NCBI RefSeq assembly: GCF_024267675.1
Contig: NZ_JALDYX010000004.1
Span: 173,537 to 237,536, forward strand
DNA: 64,000 nt
Source: Marinobacterium sedimentorum
GTDB lineage: Bacteria; Pseudomonadota; Gammaproteobacteria; Pseudomonadales; Balneatricaceae
Direction: 5' to 3'
A model generated the notes under the pieces. That model searched no databases. It was not told where the DNA came from and saw nothing but the letters and a program-made list of their open reading frames with translations. The position numbers and the translations under genes were made by a program. This document shows, piece by piece, positions 1 to 7,680 of this stretch; positions within the stretch are counted from its first letter, which is position 1; every line of letters begins with the position of its first letter.

Positions 1-372
1 TTTGGCGATCCAGTCATGGGTGACCTGATCATAGTTATCGAGGAAGGTGTTTTTGCAGGCCGCAAACTCTCGGCCAATTCGGTCCAGTTCCGGCAGTATC
101 TGCTCGATGCGGGCCTCAGGTACCGCATAGCCGCCGAGAAAGCGCACACCGATCTGCTCACACAGGCGCTGCGCTTCCTTCTTCAGCCGCTCAAACTGCG
201 CGAGGGCTTCGGGATCACAGATCTTCTTGCTCCCCAGGCTCGCGACATCGGTGGGGGGCAGCTCGCTGCCATCCACGAGACGCAGGTCCTCGGGACGCAG
301 CTTTTTACGGCCACTCCAGATGGAACAATCGATATGGCAGATCACCAGTTTTTCCAGGGTCTTAATGCTCAT
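1..372 (-). CDS. DUF3150 family protein, 3' end outside window
   Basis: The first 124 codons of a minus-strand gene are visible; the reading frame is still open at base 1. The N-terminus (MSIKTLEKLVICHIDCSIWS) and the following PEDL and SLGSK segments resemble the DUF3150 family, which accompanies Bet, exonuclease and CobS/MoxR-like genes in SXT/R391-type integrative elements and IncA/C plasmids. The start is preceded by AAGGAA about 9 bases upstream. No biochemical function is established for the family. It is the last visible gene of a minus-strand run that begins near 3879. Family assignment is from recall of the pattern; the gene itself is clear. Confidence 0.7.
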   Translation of the reverse strand, partial: MSIKTLEKLVICHIDCSIWSGRKKLRPEDLRLVDGSELPPTDVASLGSKKICDPEALAQFERLKKEAQRLCEQIGVRFLGGYAVPEARIEQILPELDRIGREFAACKNTFLDNYDQVTHDWIAK

Positions 373-503
373 GAGGGTGGTTCCTTAAGATATGGGGGTA
401 CGCGCCAGCCTGATGGATGACGTGCCGCCGGGGGCGTTATGTGGTAGGTGGTAATGGCGGTTGGCGGTGTTGATGGTGTTGTGGATACCCAGAGGCGCCT
501 TCG

Positions 504-1463
504 TCATGCCTGCCAGTGATCGCCAAAGACATCGGCCGCAATACGGTGAATGGCTTCGCGCTGCTCCGGTTCTGCCCGGGCTGTCAGCGCACGGACCAGG
601 GCGTATTCCACGGCATTGGGTGCGCCCTTAAAGGCCAGTGTCAGCTTGGCCCAGCGCAGCAGGGTACGCGTTGATAGCGTGATGCTGAGCTCCGCGCCGT
701 TGTCGGCCCCCCCGATAAACAAGCGTCGAATATCGTTGGCCACCTTCACCATCTTCTGCCGGAAGAGCTGCGGCAAGGCGGGCACGACGCGCTCGAGTAT
801 GGCTTCTTCTATAGCCGTGTCGGCATAGCGGGCCTCAAGGAGGCGAAAGCGATCCAGAAAGGCCAGGTTCTGTTGCAGCACGCCCTGATACAGCCCCGTC
901 TGATCACCGCTGCCGGCACTGTTGCCGGTGGCAATAAAGCGAAACTTGGGATGGGGCTGAATGATTTCACCGCCGTTCTGGGCAATGACCAGCGGTGCGC
1001 CTTCAAGGATGTCATTGAGCCCGGCCAGCTCAGTCGGCTCTGCCAGGTCCAGTTCGTTGATGATCAGCAAATGACCGTGTTTAACCGCCAACGCCAGGGG
1101 GCCGTCAACAAAGGCCATGTTGCCGTTGACCAGAGTGTGATGCCCGGTGAGATCCGACAGCTCCAACCGGCCATGGGCCGTGATCTGCTGTACGGGCCAA
1201 TTAAGGCGTGCGGCGATCTGGCAGATCAGCGACGTCTTGCCACATCCCGTGGGGCCGCTGATGTACAGACCGTCACCGTCCGGGTTGGACAAAAAGGCCA
1301 ACACGTCGCGCAGATCCTCCTTGCGAAATACATACTCATCTCTGAGGCGCGGGATATTGGGGTGGTCACTGTCCGGGCCGAACCCCTCCAGTACAAAGCT
1401 GTCGGGCGCGGGCACGTTGAAGGTGGTGTTCACCTGAACCAGGTAGTGCGTGGTATCCGTCAT
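504..1463 (-). CDS. MoxR/CobS-like AAA+ ATPase
   Basis: A 319-residue cytoplasmic AAA+ ATPase. A Walker A motif (GPTGCGKTS) lies near residues 70-78 and a Walker B-like segment (LLIINELDLAEP) near 132-143, followed by an ATGNSAGSGD sensor-like stretch. This is the layout of MoxR/CobS-type AAA_5 ATPases, which act as chaperone-like remodelling enzymes; the target is unknown. The open frame begins five codons earlier at 1478, but GAGG lies 6 bases before the ATG at 1463, so that start is preferred. It lies between the exonuclease gene and a DUF3150 gene, an order known from integrative conjugative elements. A perfect hairpin sits just upstream at 1485-1519. Confidence 0.8.
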   Translation of the reverse strand: MTDTTHYLVQVNTTFNVPAPDSFVLEGFGPDSDHPNIPRLRDEYVFRKEDLRDVLAFLSNPDGDGLYISGPTGCGKTSLICQIAARLNWPVQQITAHGRLELSDLTGHHTLVNGNMAFVDGPLALAVKHGHLLIINELDLAEPTELAGLNDILEGAPLVIAQNGGEIIQPHPKFRFIATGNSAGSGDQTGLYQGVLQQNLAFLDRFRLLEARYADTAIEEAILERVVPALPQLFRQKMVKVANDIRRLFIGGADNGAELSITLSTRTLLRWAKLTLAFKGAPNAVEYALVRALTARAEPEQREAIHRIAADVFGDHWQA

Positions 1464-1484
1464 GATTAACCTCGGCATAAATAC

Positions 1485-1519
1485 AAAAGCCCCCTGACCA
1501 GGAGGTCAGGGGGCTTTTA
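1485..1519 (-). terminator. Hairpin terminator or attenuator between exonuclease and AAA+ genes
   Basis: AAAAGCCCCCTGACC, a short loop, then GGTCAGGGGGCTTTT form a perfect 15-bp stem with A- and T-rich flanks, so it can act in either direction. It lies in the 112-base space between the exonuclease stop at 1576 and the ATPase start at 1463. Because only about 20 bases separate it from the ATPase start, it should attenuate read-through into the last two genes rather than end the operon. Confidence 0.75.
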
Positions 1520-1575
1520 TGGATGGGGTGATGGTTGTGGGTGGAGTTAAGGTCGGCGACGTGCGCCGTGGCTAT

Positions 1576-2631
1576 TCAGAAATAAAATGAGCGTGGTTGT
1601 TTTGAGGACAACGCGGGCTGAGGCTGATTGTCGGGCGTATTGCGCACCTGAGCCGTGTGCTCCTCAGTTGGGACCGCTGCAGGAATAGTCGTGTCTGCAG
1701 TCTCGGGCTGAGTCACGGTGAGGCGGATACGTTCCGCTGCGGGCTTACGGTATTGCGATAGTGTGGCTTCATCGATCTCGCCCTGCCGATCGGCAATGAG
1801 CGCGGGATAATCGACATTACCGTTGACCCAATAACGGCAGAGTTTAATGCCGGCATACTCCGCATGGGCGAATGCACCCATCATCGCCACCAGGCGCTGC
1901 TGCACCTCGGTCATGGCCTGCTTATGTGTTTTGAGTTGTTGCTCAAGTGCTTTGGCTTGATGGTTCACCTCCAGGTAATGGTGGGAGAGGGCTGCCCAGC
2001 GAGACTGATCAGCCCCTGCGGGAACAAAATAATCCCGCTCAGGGCATTTAGCAGGTTCCTGTCGGTTCTGGATCAGCGTCCAGAACTGACGGGCGTTTTC
2101 CTCCAGTGTTGCAAGGAAGGCATCATCCCGGGCAATCTCGAACTCGATCAGCTCATCGGCATAAAAGAACGCCAACCAGCCACGAGGCGCGTTGGCGACT
2201 AGAATCTGGTGCTGCACCTGAACCCAGTAAAGCTGATAGGCGCTGCTTTGTTCTGCGGCTGAGCGCACCTCCTCGAATACGTTGGCGGTTGGGCATTTTA
2301 GCTCGACCGGTTCACCGGCGTTGTTGATGCCATCGAAGCTGGCGCGCAGCAGGGGGTTATGGTCCGCTTCTGCACACAACGGCAGCAGCATATCCTGGTG
2401 CGCCTGCTCGAAGGCCAGGCGAGCTTTGGGTTCCAGTTGGATACCGCGTTGCACGTTAGGGTTAGCGGACAGGTCGTCAGGCAGTATCAGTGCCGTTTTT
2501 TCGGCCCAGAGGCGCCAGGGTGTTTTATAGGGCGAACGGTCCATGATGACTGGGGCTTCCGACGCCGTAATACCGCCATTACGCCAGCGGTGCCAGACGG
2601 GTGTTCGCTGGGAGAGATCCACGATACGCAT
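1576..2631 (-). CDS. YqaJ-type viral recombinase/exonuclease
   Basis: A 351-residue protein with the YqaJ (lambda-exonuclease-like) fold. The N-terminus has WHRWRNGGITASEAPVIM, matching the family's W-R-x-G-I-T-A-S-x-A signature. Candidate catalytic residues are Glu67 (GIQLEPKA), Asp100 (ASFDG) and Glu110-x-Lys112 (VELKCP), the PD-(D/E)xK set. The family resects double-stranded ends 5' to 3' and hands the single strand to a Bet/RecT annealase, which is the next gene upstream. The C-terminal 100 residues are low-complexity and Pro/Thr/Gln-rich. The start has AGGAGG about 5 bases upstream. Confidence 0.85.
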   Translation of the reverse strand: MRIVDLSQRTPVWHRWRNGGITASEAPVIMDRSPYKTPWRLWAEKTALILPDDLSANPNVQRGIQLEPKARLAFEQAHQDMLLPLCAEADHNPLLRASFDGINNAGEPVELKCPTANVFEEVRSAAEQSSAYQLYWVQVQHQILVANAPRGWLAFFYADELIEFEIARDDAFLATLEENARQFWTLIQNRQEPAKCPERDYFVPAGADQSRWAALSHHYLEVNHQAKALEQQLKTHKQAMTEVQQRLVAMMGAFAHAEYAGIKLCRYWVNGNVDYPALIADRQGEIDEATLSQYRKPAAERIRLTVTQPETADTTIPAAVPTEEHTAQVRNTPDNQPQPALSSKQPRSFYF

Positions 2632-2702
2632 GCAGCCTCCTAAACGGGAGACCGTACCCGGCCGGGGTGACAGTCTCCCCCGGGTGGGTTAGTGGGAAAG
2701 GC

Positions 2703-3521
2703 TCAGGACGCCTGGCGCGCCTCAAGCGGTGCGGGGACCTGCTGGCGAGCGATATGAATCTGCTGTTGAGCAAACGCCAGATCCGTTCCCTGGAAATGTT
2801 CCTGTGCGTATTCCAGGGCGCTATTCCAGGCGCCGGCCGCCTCTGCTCGTTCGATGAGCTTGCTGACCAGACCTTGGGTCCGCGCAGGGATCTGTGAGAG
2901 ATCGGCCAACTGTGGCTCAACCATGACCGTGGCTTGGGCCTCAATGATCCGCTCGGCTTCATCCTGATCAAAGATGCCGACAAAGCCGAAGGCAAGGCGC
3001 GAACACTGAATCATCGCCTTGTGCCGGAGCATGCGTTTGGTGTGGGTCTGCCAGGGGCCGCTGTTACGATAAGGGCCGTTGCTTCCAACACCCTCAAACG
3101 GTGGACGGTAGACCTCATCCAGGTGCTCTGTAATCTTGACCGGATGCGAGCGGTCGCGCCGGTAAATGATGCACTCCATCCACTCAGGGCATTCCTTGGC
3201 ACCGTCCGGCGTAACGCGGGTGTCGGCACTGCGAAACTCCATGCCATCGAACTGATCATGCTGGTTGATGATTCGCGACCAACCATCGACCCCGACCACC
3301 GGTATGATCCCGGCATGCTTGTCCGGAAAGGCATAGATCTCCTTGGTGAAGGGGTTTAGACCGTATTGGTCTGCAACAACCAGCAACGCCATCATTTGCT
3401 CGTTACTGGGCGCACTGCCATCCCGTTGCCGGAAAGCAGTCGCCTTGAGCGTCTCGAACAGTTTGCCGGGACTCACATTGAAGCGCTCGGCAAAGCGTTC
3501 TGTGAGTTTGGGGTTATTCAT
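2703..3521 (-). CDS. bet: Phage recombination protein Bet (RecT/Redbeta family)
   Basis: A 272-residue single-strand annealing protein. The central region (MMALLVVADQYGLNPFTKEIYAFPDK followed by GVDGWSRIIN) is the hallmark of the Bet/RecT family, and the RMLRHKAMIQCSRLAFGF segment is also typical. The family pairs single strands made by the partner exonuclease, here the next gene downstream. The start at 3521 is chosen because GGAGGGA lies 6 bases upstream; an in-frame ATG at 3536 overlaps that ribosome site. The gene overlaps the preceding small gene by 8 bases, so the two are probably translationally coupled. Confidence 0.88.
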   Translation of the reverse strand: MNNPKLTERFAERFNVSPGKLFETLKATAFRQRDGSAPSNEQMMALLVVADQYGLNPFTKEIYAFPDKHAGIIPVVGVDGWSRIINQHDQFDGMEFRSADTRVTPDGAKECPEWMECIIYRRDRSHPVKITEHLDEVYRPPFEGVGSNGPYRNSGPWQTHTKRMLRHKAMIQCSRLAFGFVGIFDQDEAERIIEAQATVMVEPQLADLSQIPARTQGLVSKLIERAEAAGAWNSALEYAQEHFQGTDLAFAQQQIHIARQQVPAPLEARQAS

Positions 3522-3879
3522 GGCGACTCCCTCCACCCAGAGGAAGGTCGGTCAGTATCAGCGAGAAGGTATGACCGCAGTCGCGGCACTCAAAGTTGTC
3601 GAGTACGCGCTCATCAATCACCGCGCCCACCTTGGCACCCGCGATACTTCCGGATGCTCCGCCAATCAGGCCGCCAATAATAGCGCCAGCGATACTGCTC
3701 ACGGCAATCCCCACCGGACCACCGACCACACCGACCGTCATACCCACTCGAGCGCCAGACAGCGCACCAGTGACGCCGGTCACAGTGCCGGCGATGCCAC
3801 CGGCAGCAGCGCCAATCTTCTTGCCATAATTACGGGTAAACACCTGCGTTGAGCCGCAGGCTGAACAACGAACAGTCAT
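3514..3879 (-). CDS. Small zinc-ribbon/glycine-zipper protein
   Basis: A 121-residue protein with two CxxC pairs, CSACG near residues 5-9 and CRDCG near residue 102, enclosing a long stretch of glycine-rich repeats (GGIAGTVTG, GGPVGIAV, IIGGLIGGASGSIAG). The sequence shows a split zinc ribbon whose two halves are joined by a glycine-zipper segment that could insert into membrane. The start at 3879 has GGAGG 6 bases upstream; the longer frame to 4059 runs into the IS end and is rejected. It heads the Bet-exonuclease operon and overlaps bet. I do not recognise a characterised homologue. Confidence 0.7.
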   Translation of the reverse strand: MTVRCSACGSTQVFTRNYGKKIGAAAGGIAGTVTGVTGALSGARVGMTVGVVGGPVGIAVSSIAGAIIGGLIGGASGSIAGAKVGAVIDERVLDNFECRDCGHTFSLILTDLPLGGGSRHE

Positions 3880-3990
3880 GAGAAACCTCCAGATACGAAT
3901 GAGATATTGAATAGGGCCGGGAGAGCTCCGGCCCTGAAACACGGCACTTGGTGCGTGATCGGGTAGGTAATATGTATCTGAGATTTTTTT

Positions 3991-5278
3991 GGGCGCCTCG
4001 AAAAACCTCGCCGACCAGCTGTACCCTTGGGTAAAATTCACAGCGTCTGATACAGCCACGGACTGACACCGATGAAGAAGCTACGCAGCGCCCTCAAGAC
4101 CGATTTGTTTGCCGCCGATCAGCACCGGGAGAAGATCGACCGCCTGGGCGATCCGCTGGCGGAGATCAATCTGCACATCGACTTTTCTGCCCTGGCGGCA
4201 GCCGTTGATCGAGTTGCGCCGCGTCCGGTCAGCTCGCAGGGTGGCCGGCCTCCCTTCCCGACGGACACGATGGTGCGGATTCTGGTGCTCAAGCGGCTAT
4301 ACAACCTGTCCGACGAGCAGATGGAATACCAACTGCTGGACCGCATGAGTTACCAGCGCTTTTGCGGACTCACGCAGGTCAGCAACATTCCGGATCGCAC
4401 CACGATCTGGGCGTTTGAGAACCGGATCGGTGAAGCGGGCGCCAGAGCCCTGTTTGACGGTGTGGCGGATCAACTGATGCGCAGGGGCTATATTGCACGT
4501 GGCGGTCAGATCATCGATGCGACGCTGGTCCCTGCGCCCAAGCAACATATCCGCCGTCATGAAAAAGACATCATCGAACAGCAGGCCACGCCCGCCGACT
4601 GGAAGCCGGCCCAGCGCCGTCAGAAGGACCTGGATGCCACCTGGACCAAGAAACATGGCAAGAGCCACTTCGGCTATAAGCTGTCGATCAATGTAGACAA
4701 GCGCTATAAGGTGATCCGCGAAATTGAGACCAGCACCGCCTCGGTGCATGACAGCCGTCACTTCGAGCAAGTACTGGATCCCTATAACACCAGCCGGAAT
4801 GTCTACGCCGATCGCGGCTATGCCAGCCAGGCGCGGGAGGCGGATCTCAGGCAGCGTGGCAATCGCCCTGAAATTCAACGCAAAGGGGCGCGTAACCGTC
4901 CACTGTCCGACTGCCAGAAACGGCGCAACCACCGCATCGCCAAGATCCGCGCCCGGGTAGAGCATGTGTTCGGGGCCATCGAGCAGATGGGAGGCATGCT
5001 GATACGCACCATCGGTCAGGCACGGGCGAACGTAAAAATGACGATGATGGCGACCTGCTACAACCTGAAGCGGTTGGTGTATTTACGCCGAGCCTCGAAT
5101 CGAGGCTTTCTGATGGCCGCCGTGGGTCGAATGGCGCCCAGCAGGCGTGATTCGAACCACGGATAGGCATCAAACTGATGAAATAAACCTTCATTTGCCG
5201 GGGAAATTACCCTGTTTTTGTCGTCGCCGTAGAGCTGTTGCTCAATTCAGCGAAAATCATCGGTTAATCGAGGTGCCC
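3991..5278 (+). mobile_element. IS5-family insertion sequence, apparently intact (copy 1)
   Basis: The element spans about 1.29 kb with one transposase gene. The left end starts GGGCGCCTCGAAAAACC and the right end, read inward on the other strand, starts GGGCACCTCGATTAACC, giving imperfect terminal inverted repeats. TTTT flanks both ends and may be a short target duplication, though low complexity makes that weak. It sits between the minus-strand recombination operon and the plus-strand gene at 5585, separating both from their original upstream DNA. Two degraded relatives lie at 38848-39771 and 44801-44862. Group assignment within IS5 was not attempted. Confidence 0.75.
4072..5166 (+). CDS. 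IS5-family DDE transposase
   Basis: A 364-residue transposase. The N-terminal half has the GRPPFPTDTMVRILVLKRLYNLSDEQMEYQL-type segment of IS5 transposases. DDE landmarks are visible: Asp in QIIDATLV near residue 149, Asp in VYADRGYAS near 246, and the R-E box in RARVEHVFGAIEQMGG near 294-299. The reading frame is full length and uninterrupted, so the enzyme is probably functional. It is carried by the element at 3991-5278. Confidence 0.92.
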   Translation: MKKLRSALKTDLFAADQHREKIDRLGDPLAEINLHIDFSALAAAVDRVAPRPVSSQGGRPPFPTDTMVRILVLKRLYNLSDEQMEYQLLDRMSYQRFCGLTQVSNIPDRTTIWAFENRIGEAGARALFDGVADQLMRRGYIARGGQIIDATLVPAPKQHIRRHEKDIIEQQATPADWKPAQRRQKDLDATWTKKHGKSHFGYKLSINVDKRYKVIREIETSTASVHDSRHFEQVLDPYNTSRNVYADRGYASQAREADLRQRGNRPEIQRKGARNRPLSDCQKRRNHRIAKIRARVEHVFGAIEQMGGMLIRTIGQARANVKMTMMATCYNLKRLVYLRRASNRGFLMAAVGRMAPSRRDSNHG

Positions 5279-5584
5279 TTTTGTTTGAGTTGGACGAGCC
5301 AAGTTTGAGATGAGAAAGAGTAACACTTGCTACTCCAGTGGAGCTGACTAGCGGCGTTTGTATCAGGGCACGTTGGTGGGCCTAATGCTGGCACGGCGAG
5401 CGGAACTTCAGGCACCGCCGGTGTGATCACCGTTCGTGACTGTCATTCTGCCTGCAGGGGTCAACGAATGGAGAGGGGTGGACATCAAGAGCTTAGCCCG
5501 TAATTCTGCGGTTCCAGTTGCACCCTATGCGGCCTCTCTTTAATGTTACGAAGAAATACATTTTTAATATCGGTAGGTTAGCGC
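5279..5584. other. Gene-free spacer right of the IS5 element
   Basis: I see no credible gene. Around 5420-5440 the sequence CGGTGTGATCACCGTTC is also found, inverted, near 44160, where it belongs to an IS66-like remnant, so a scrap of IS66-type DNA may lie here too. The promoter of the gene at 5585 should be in the AT-rich last 60 bases, but no convincing -35/-10 pair stands out. Confidence 0.4.
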
Positions 5585-7480
5585 ATGGACGAAGCAGACG
5601 ACGTAACCCACGACGGCGAACAAGATGAGCCTCTTGGGTCTAAGGAAGCCAGGAGAAAACGGCTCAAGGCACATCTATTGGCACAAGCGAAGTATGTGGC
5701 TCAGGATGGTTGCGATGGATATTCTCCGAAAACCACTAAGACTTCTGGGCAGGAGAACAAGTTTTCAACAAATATGAATGAGCCCTGCCAGGCAGTACCG
5801 GGCGCTCAAGGGCTGAACGATGGAGGCGCTCGCCCCTCCACTGGCGTGCCAGGAGCCCACGGTAATGTTTTTGGTGACAACAGGGCAGCGAACAGCTTCG
5901 CTACAGAGGGACCGTATCCTCACTCGCCTAGCAGCTGGCCGCCGATCACCAATCAAATTTTTCCTTCTGTCGGCAATCCGTTTGGGTACAAGCCAACTTC
6001 CTTTTTTACCGGCACTCCGTTTGGGTCCAAGCTAAGTGCGCATGATAAGCAGGTTGTCAGCGCACTTCAGATCCTAGAGCAGACTTTCTGGCTGGTTCGA
6101 AATGAACTCAAAAGCGTTCTGTTGCAAGAGCGGCGCAGTGGAGAGGTTTTACCGGCAACGCCTGAAGCGATCGAAGATCAGCTTAAGCTGGAATTCTTCA
6201 ACAAATTCCAACAAGACTTGTCTTCCAAGGCCGCCAAGTCAGCACTTGCCAGGTTTCGCATATCTATCACGCCTTATGATATCTCTCCTTGTTTCGGTCG
6301 AGCGGGTTCCGACGTAGAAAGAAATCGATACATTTTTCTGGGTCATGAGACCATCCGATACGCCATGGGTGACCCTACATACGAAGTATGGAATCAACAA
6401 CAGTCTCATATCGAACCCAAAGACAGCCTACCTAGCGCGTTCAACGTTCGTAGAGGTAGCACCCCTGCAGGGTTGGTCAAGCATCTATTCGAGGTCACAG
6501 ACATCCCTGTAGAAAACGACCTGTTAATAATTGCATGGAGCATCTTGTCTTGGATGCCTGACCAAAAGCAGGTGCTGCTTGAACTACTCGGTGACACTCC
6601 ATTCTCCCCTGTTTTTACTCAGGCAGCCATAAAGTATCTATTGGACCCTGCGACGGTGTTGGGGAGCCCACAATTACCCAAAAACTTAAAGCAGCTGGAT
6701 GATTGTGCGCTAAGAAATTACTTATTGAGCTTCGATCGTGTGGACGAATTTTCCGAGACCATCCAGCAAGGTCTGCTGCAACTACTCGATGGAAAAGCTA
6801 TATCGTGGAAGTCAAAACCCTCCTCAGTACCCACTGAAATCAGAGTGGTTTGTCCGGTCATGTTGAACAGCCTGGAAAGTGTCGTTTCGTATAAACCTTT
6901 GGCAGATAGAACCCTCACCATTGAGCTTTCTAAAAATGGAGATGTCGCACCTGTATCCTTTTCTGATCCGGCCACTCGAACTTTGCTGGATGACACATTC
7001 AACGGCTTGCTATCAGTCTTTGGATACGTGAATAGCCATTGGGCATCGGTGGAAACCGACCCTGCGTTTGAGCGGTATGGCGAACTAAGCGACCTCTGTA
7101 GGGTCGGCGTTCTTGTTGCTAGAAGCCTTGATCGAGATGATGCAGACTTTCCGAGTCAGCTAGATATGAACCAGCAGACTCGCCGTGAGTATGAACTGGA
7201 TGAACACCCAGTAGCCCAGGCGTTACTGCGTTGTTTCAAGGACAAAGGCGAGGCCGAACTTGAGGAGGCTGTGAAAGATTGGCAAGAACTTCTCTCTGAG
7301 TATCGACTAGATAATAAGCAATCCGACTGGCCCCAGACCCCTCGAGCAATGGGTGCACAGTTCAAAATAGCGGCGCCGATACTTCGATCCTTCGGCATCA
7401 CGCTTGAGCCTTTAGGGCAACGAGCTGCTAATCGCCGCTGGAGACTTTTCAGGAATCCATCCTCTGAAGGCAAAGAGTAG
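5585..7480 (+). CDS. Primase-C/SF3-helicase-like protein lacking the P-loop
   Basis: A 631-residue protein with a low-complexity N-terminal 150 residues. Residues 245-520 follow the pattern of the ATPase module in bifunctional primase/polymerase proteins of mobile elements: FLGHETIRYAMGDPTYEVW near 251, LLIIAWSILSWM near 313, LLSFDRVDE near 380, and MLNSLESVV followed by ADRTLTIEL near 426-448. Where relatives carry a Walker A motif this protein has LGDTPFSPVFT (335-345), so the P-loop Lys and Ser/Thr are missing. The Walker B-like Asp is kept. It is probably a non-ATPase structural or regulatory descendant. Homology is inferred by eye from the order of motifs. Confidence 0.6.
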   Translation: MDEADDVTHDGEQDEPLGSKEARRKRLKAHLLAQAKYVAQDGCDGYSPKTTKTSGQENKFSTNMNEPCQAVPGAQGLNDGGARPSTGVPGAHGNVFGDNRAANSFATEGPYPHSPSSWPPITNQIFPSVGNPFGYKPTSFFTGTPFGSKLSAHDKQVVSALQILEQTFWLVRNELKSVLLQERRSGEVLPATPEAIEDQLKLEFFNKFQQDLSSKAAKSALARFRISITPYDISPCFGRAGSDVERNRYIFLGHETIRYAMGDPTYEVWNQQQSHIEPKDSLPSAFNVRRGSTPAGLVKHLFEVTDIPVENDLLIIAWSILSWMPDQKQVLLELLGDTPFSPVFTQAAIKYLLDPATVLGSPQLPKNLKQLDDCALRNYLLSFDRVDEFSETIQQGLLQLLDGKAISWKSKPSSVPTEIRVVCPVMLNSLESVVSYKPLADRTLTIELSKNGDVAPVSFSDPATRTLLDDTFNGLLSVFGYVNSHWASVETDPAFERYGELSDLCRVGVLVARSLDRDDADFPSQLDMNQQTRREYELDEHPVAQALLRCFKDKGEAELEEAVKDWQELLSEYRLDNKQSDWPQTPRAMGAQFKIAAPILRSFGITLEPLGQRAANRRWRLFRNPSSEGKE

Positions 7481-7515
7481 GGCGGCACGGGAAAGCCCGC
7501 CACTCTCTCTACCAA

Positions 7516-7604
7516 AGTGACATTGTGAGATTGAATTCTGAAAAAAGGCTGATTTTAAGGCCATATTTCATATAAATTAGAATTTTAAACATCACAATGT
7601 CACT
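7516..7604. repeat. Perfect 13-bp inverted repeat pair around an AT-rich core
   Basis: AGTGACATTGTGA at 7516-7528 is matched by its exact reverse complement TCACAATGTCACT at 7592-7604. The 63 bases between them are very AT-rich. The pair lies between two convergent genes (stop at 7480 on plus, stop at 7681 on minus), so it is not an obvious promoter operator. It could be a protein-binding site, a replication or transfer site of the element, or a large cruciform terminator. Confidence 0.6.
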
Positions 7605-7680
7605 AATTTCGTAATCAAGATGACGGATCAGCAGCTGTCAGGAGGCAAAGCGCCTCATCATCTACTCTCGCTCAATGTCC

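Noticed and set aside
16..420. Plus-strand frame of 134 codons at the left edge
   Set aside because: It is the antisense shadow of the DUF3150 gene, which has the ribosome site and family pattern.
3880..4059. N-terminal extension of the small zinc-ribbon gene into the IS end
   Set aside because: The extension lies partly inside the IS5 left terminus, and a strong GGAGG site supports the start at 3879.
5140..5165. GATTCGAACC next to GGCGCCCAGCAGG, looking like a minus-strand tRNA 3' end
   Set aside because: The T-arm does not pair when the loop is placed correctly, there is no CCA or other arm, and the bases lie at the end of the intact IS5 transposase gene.
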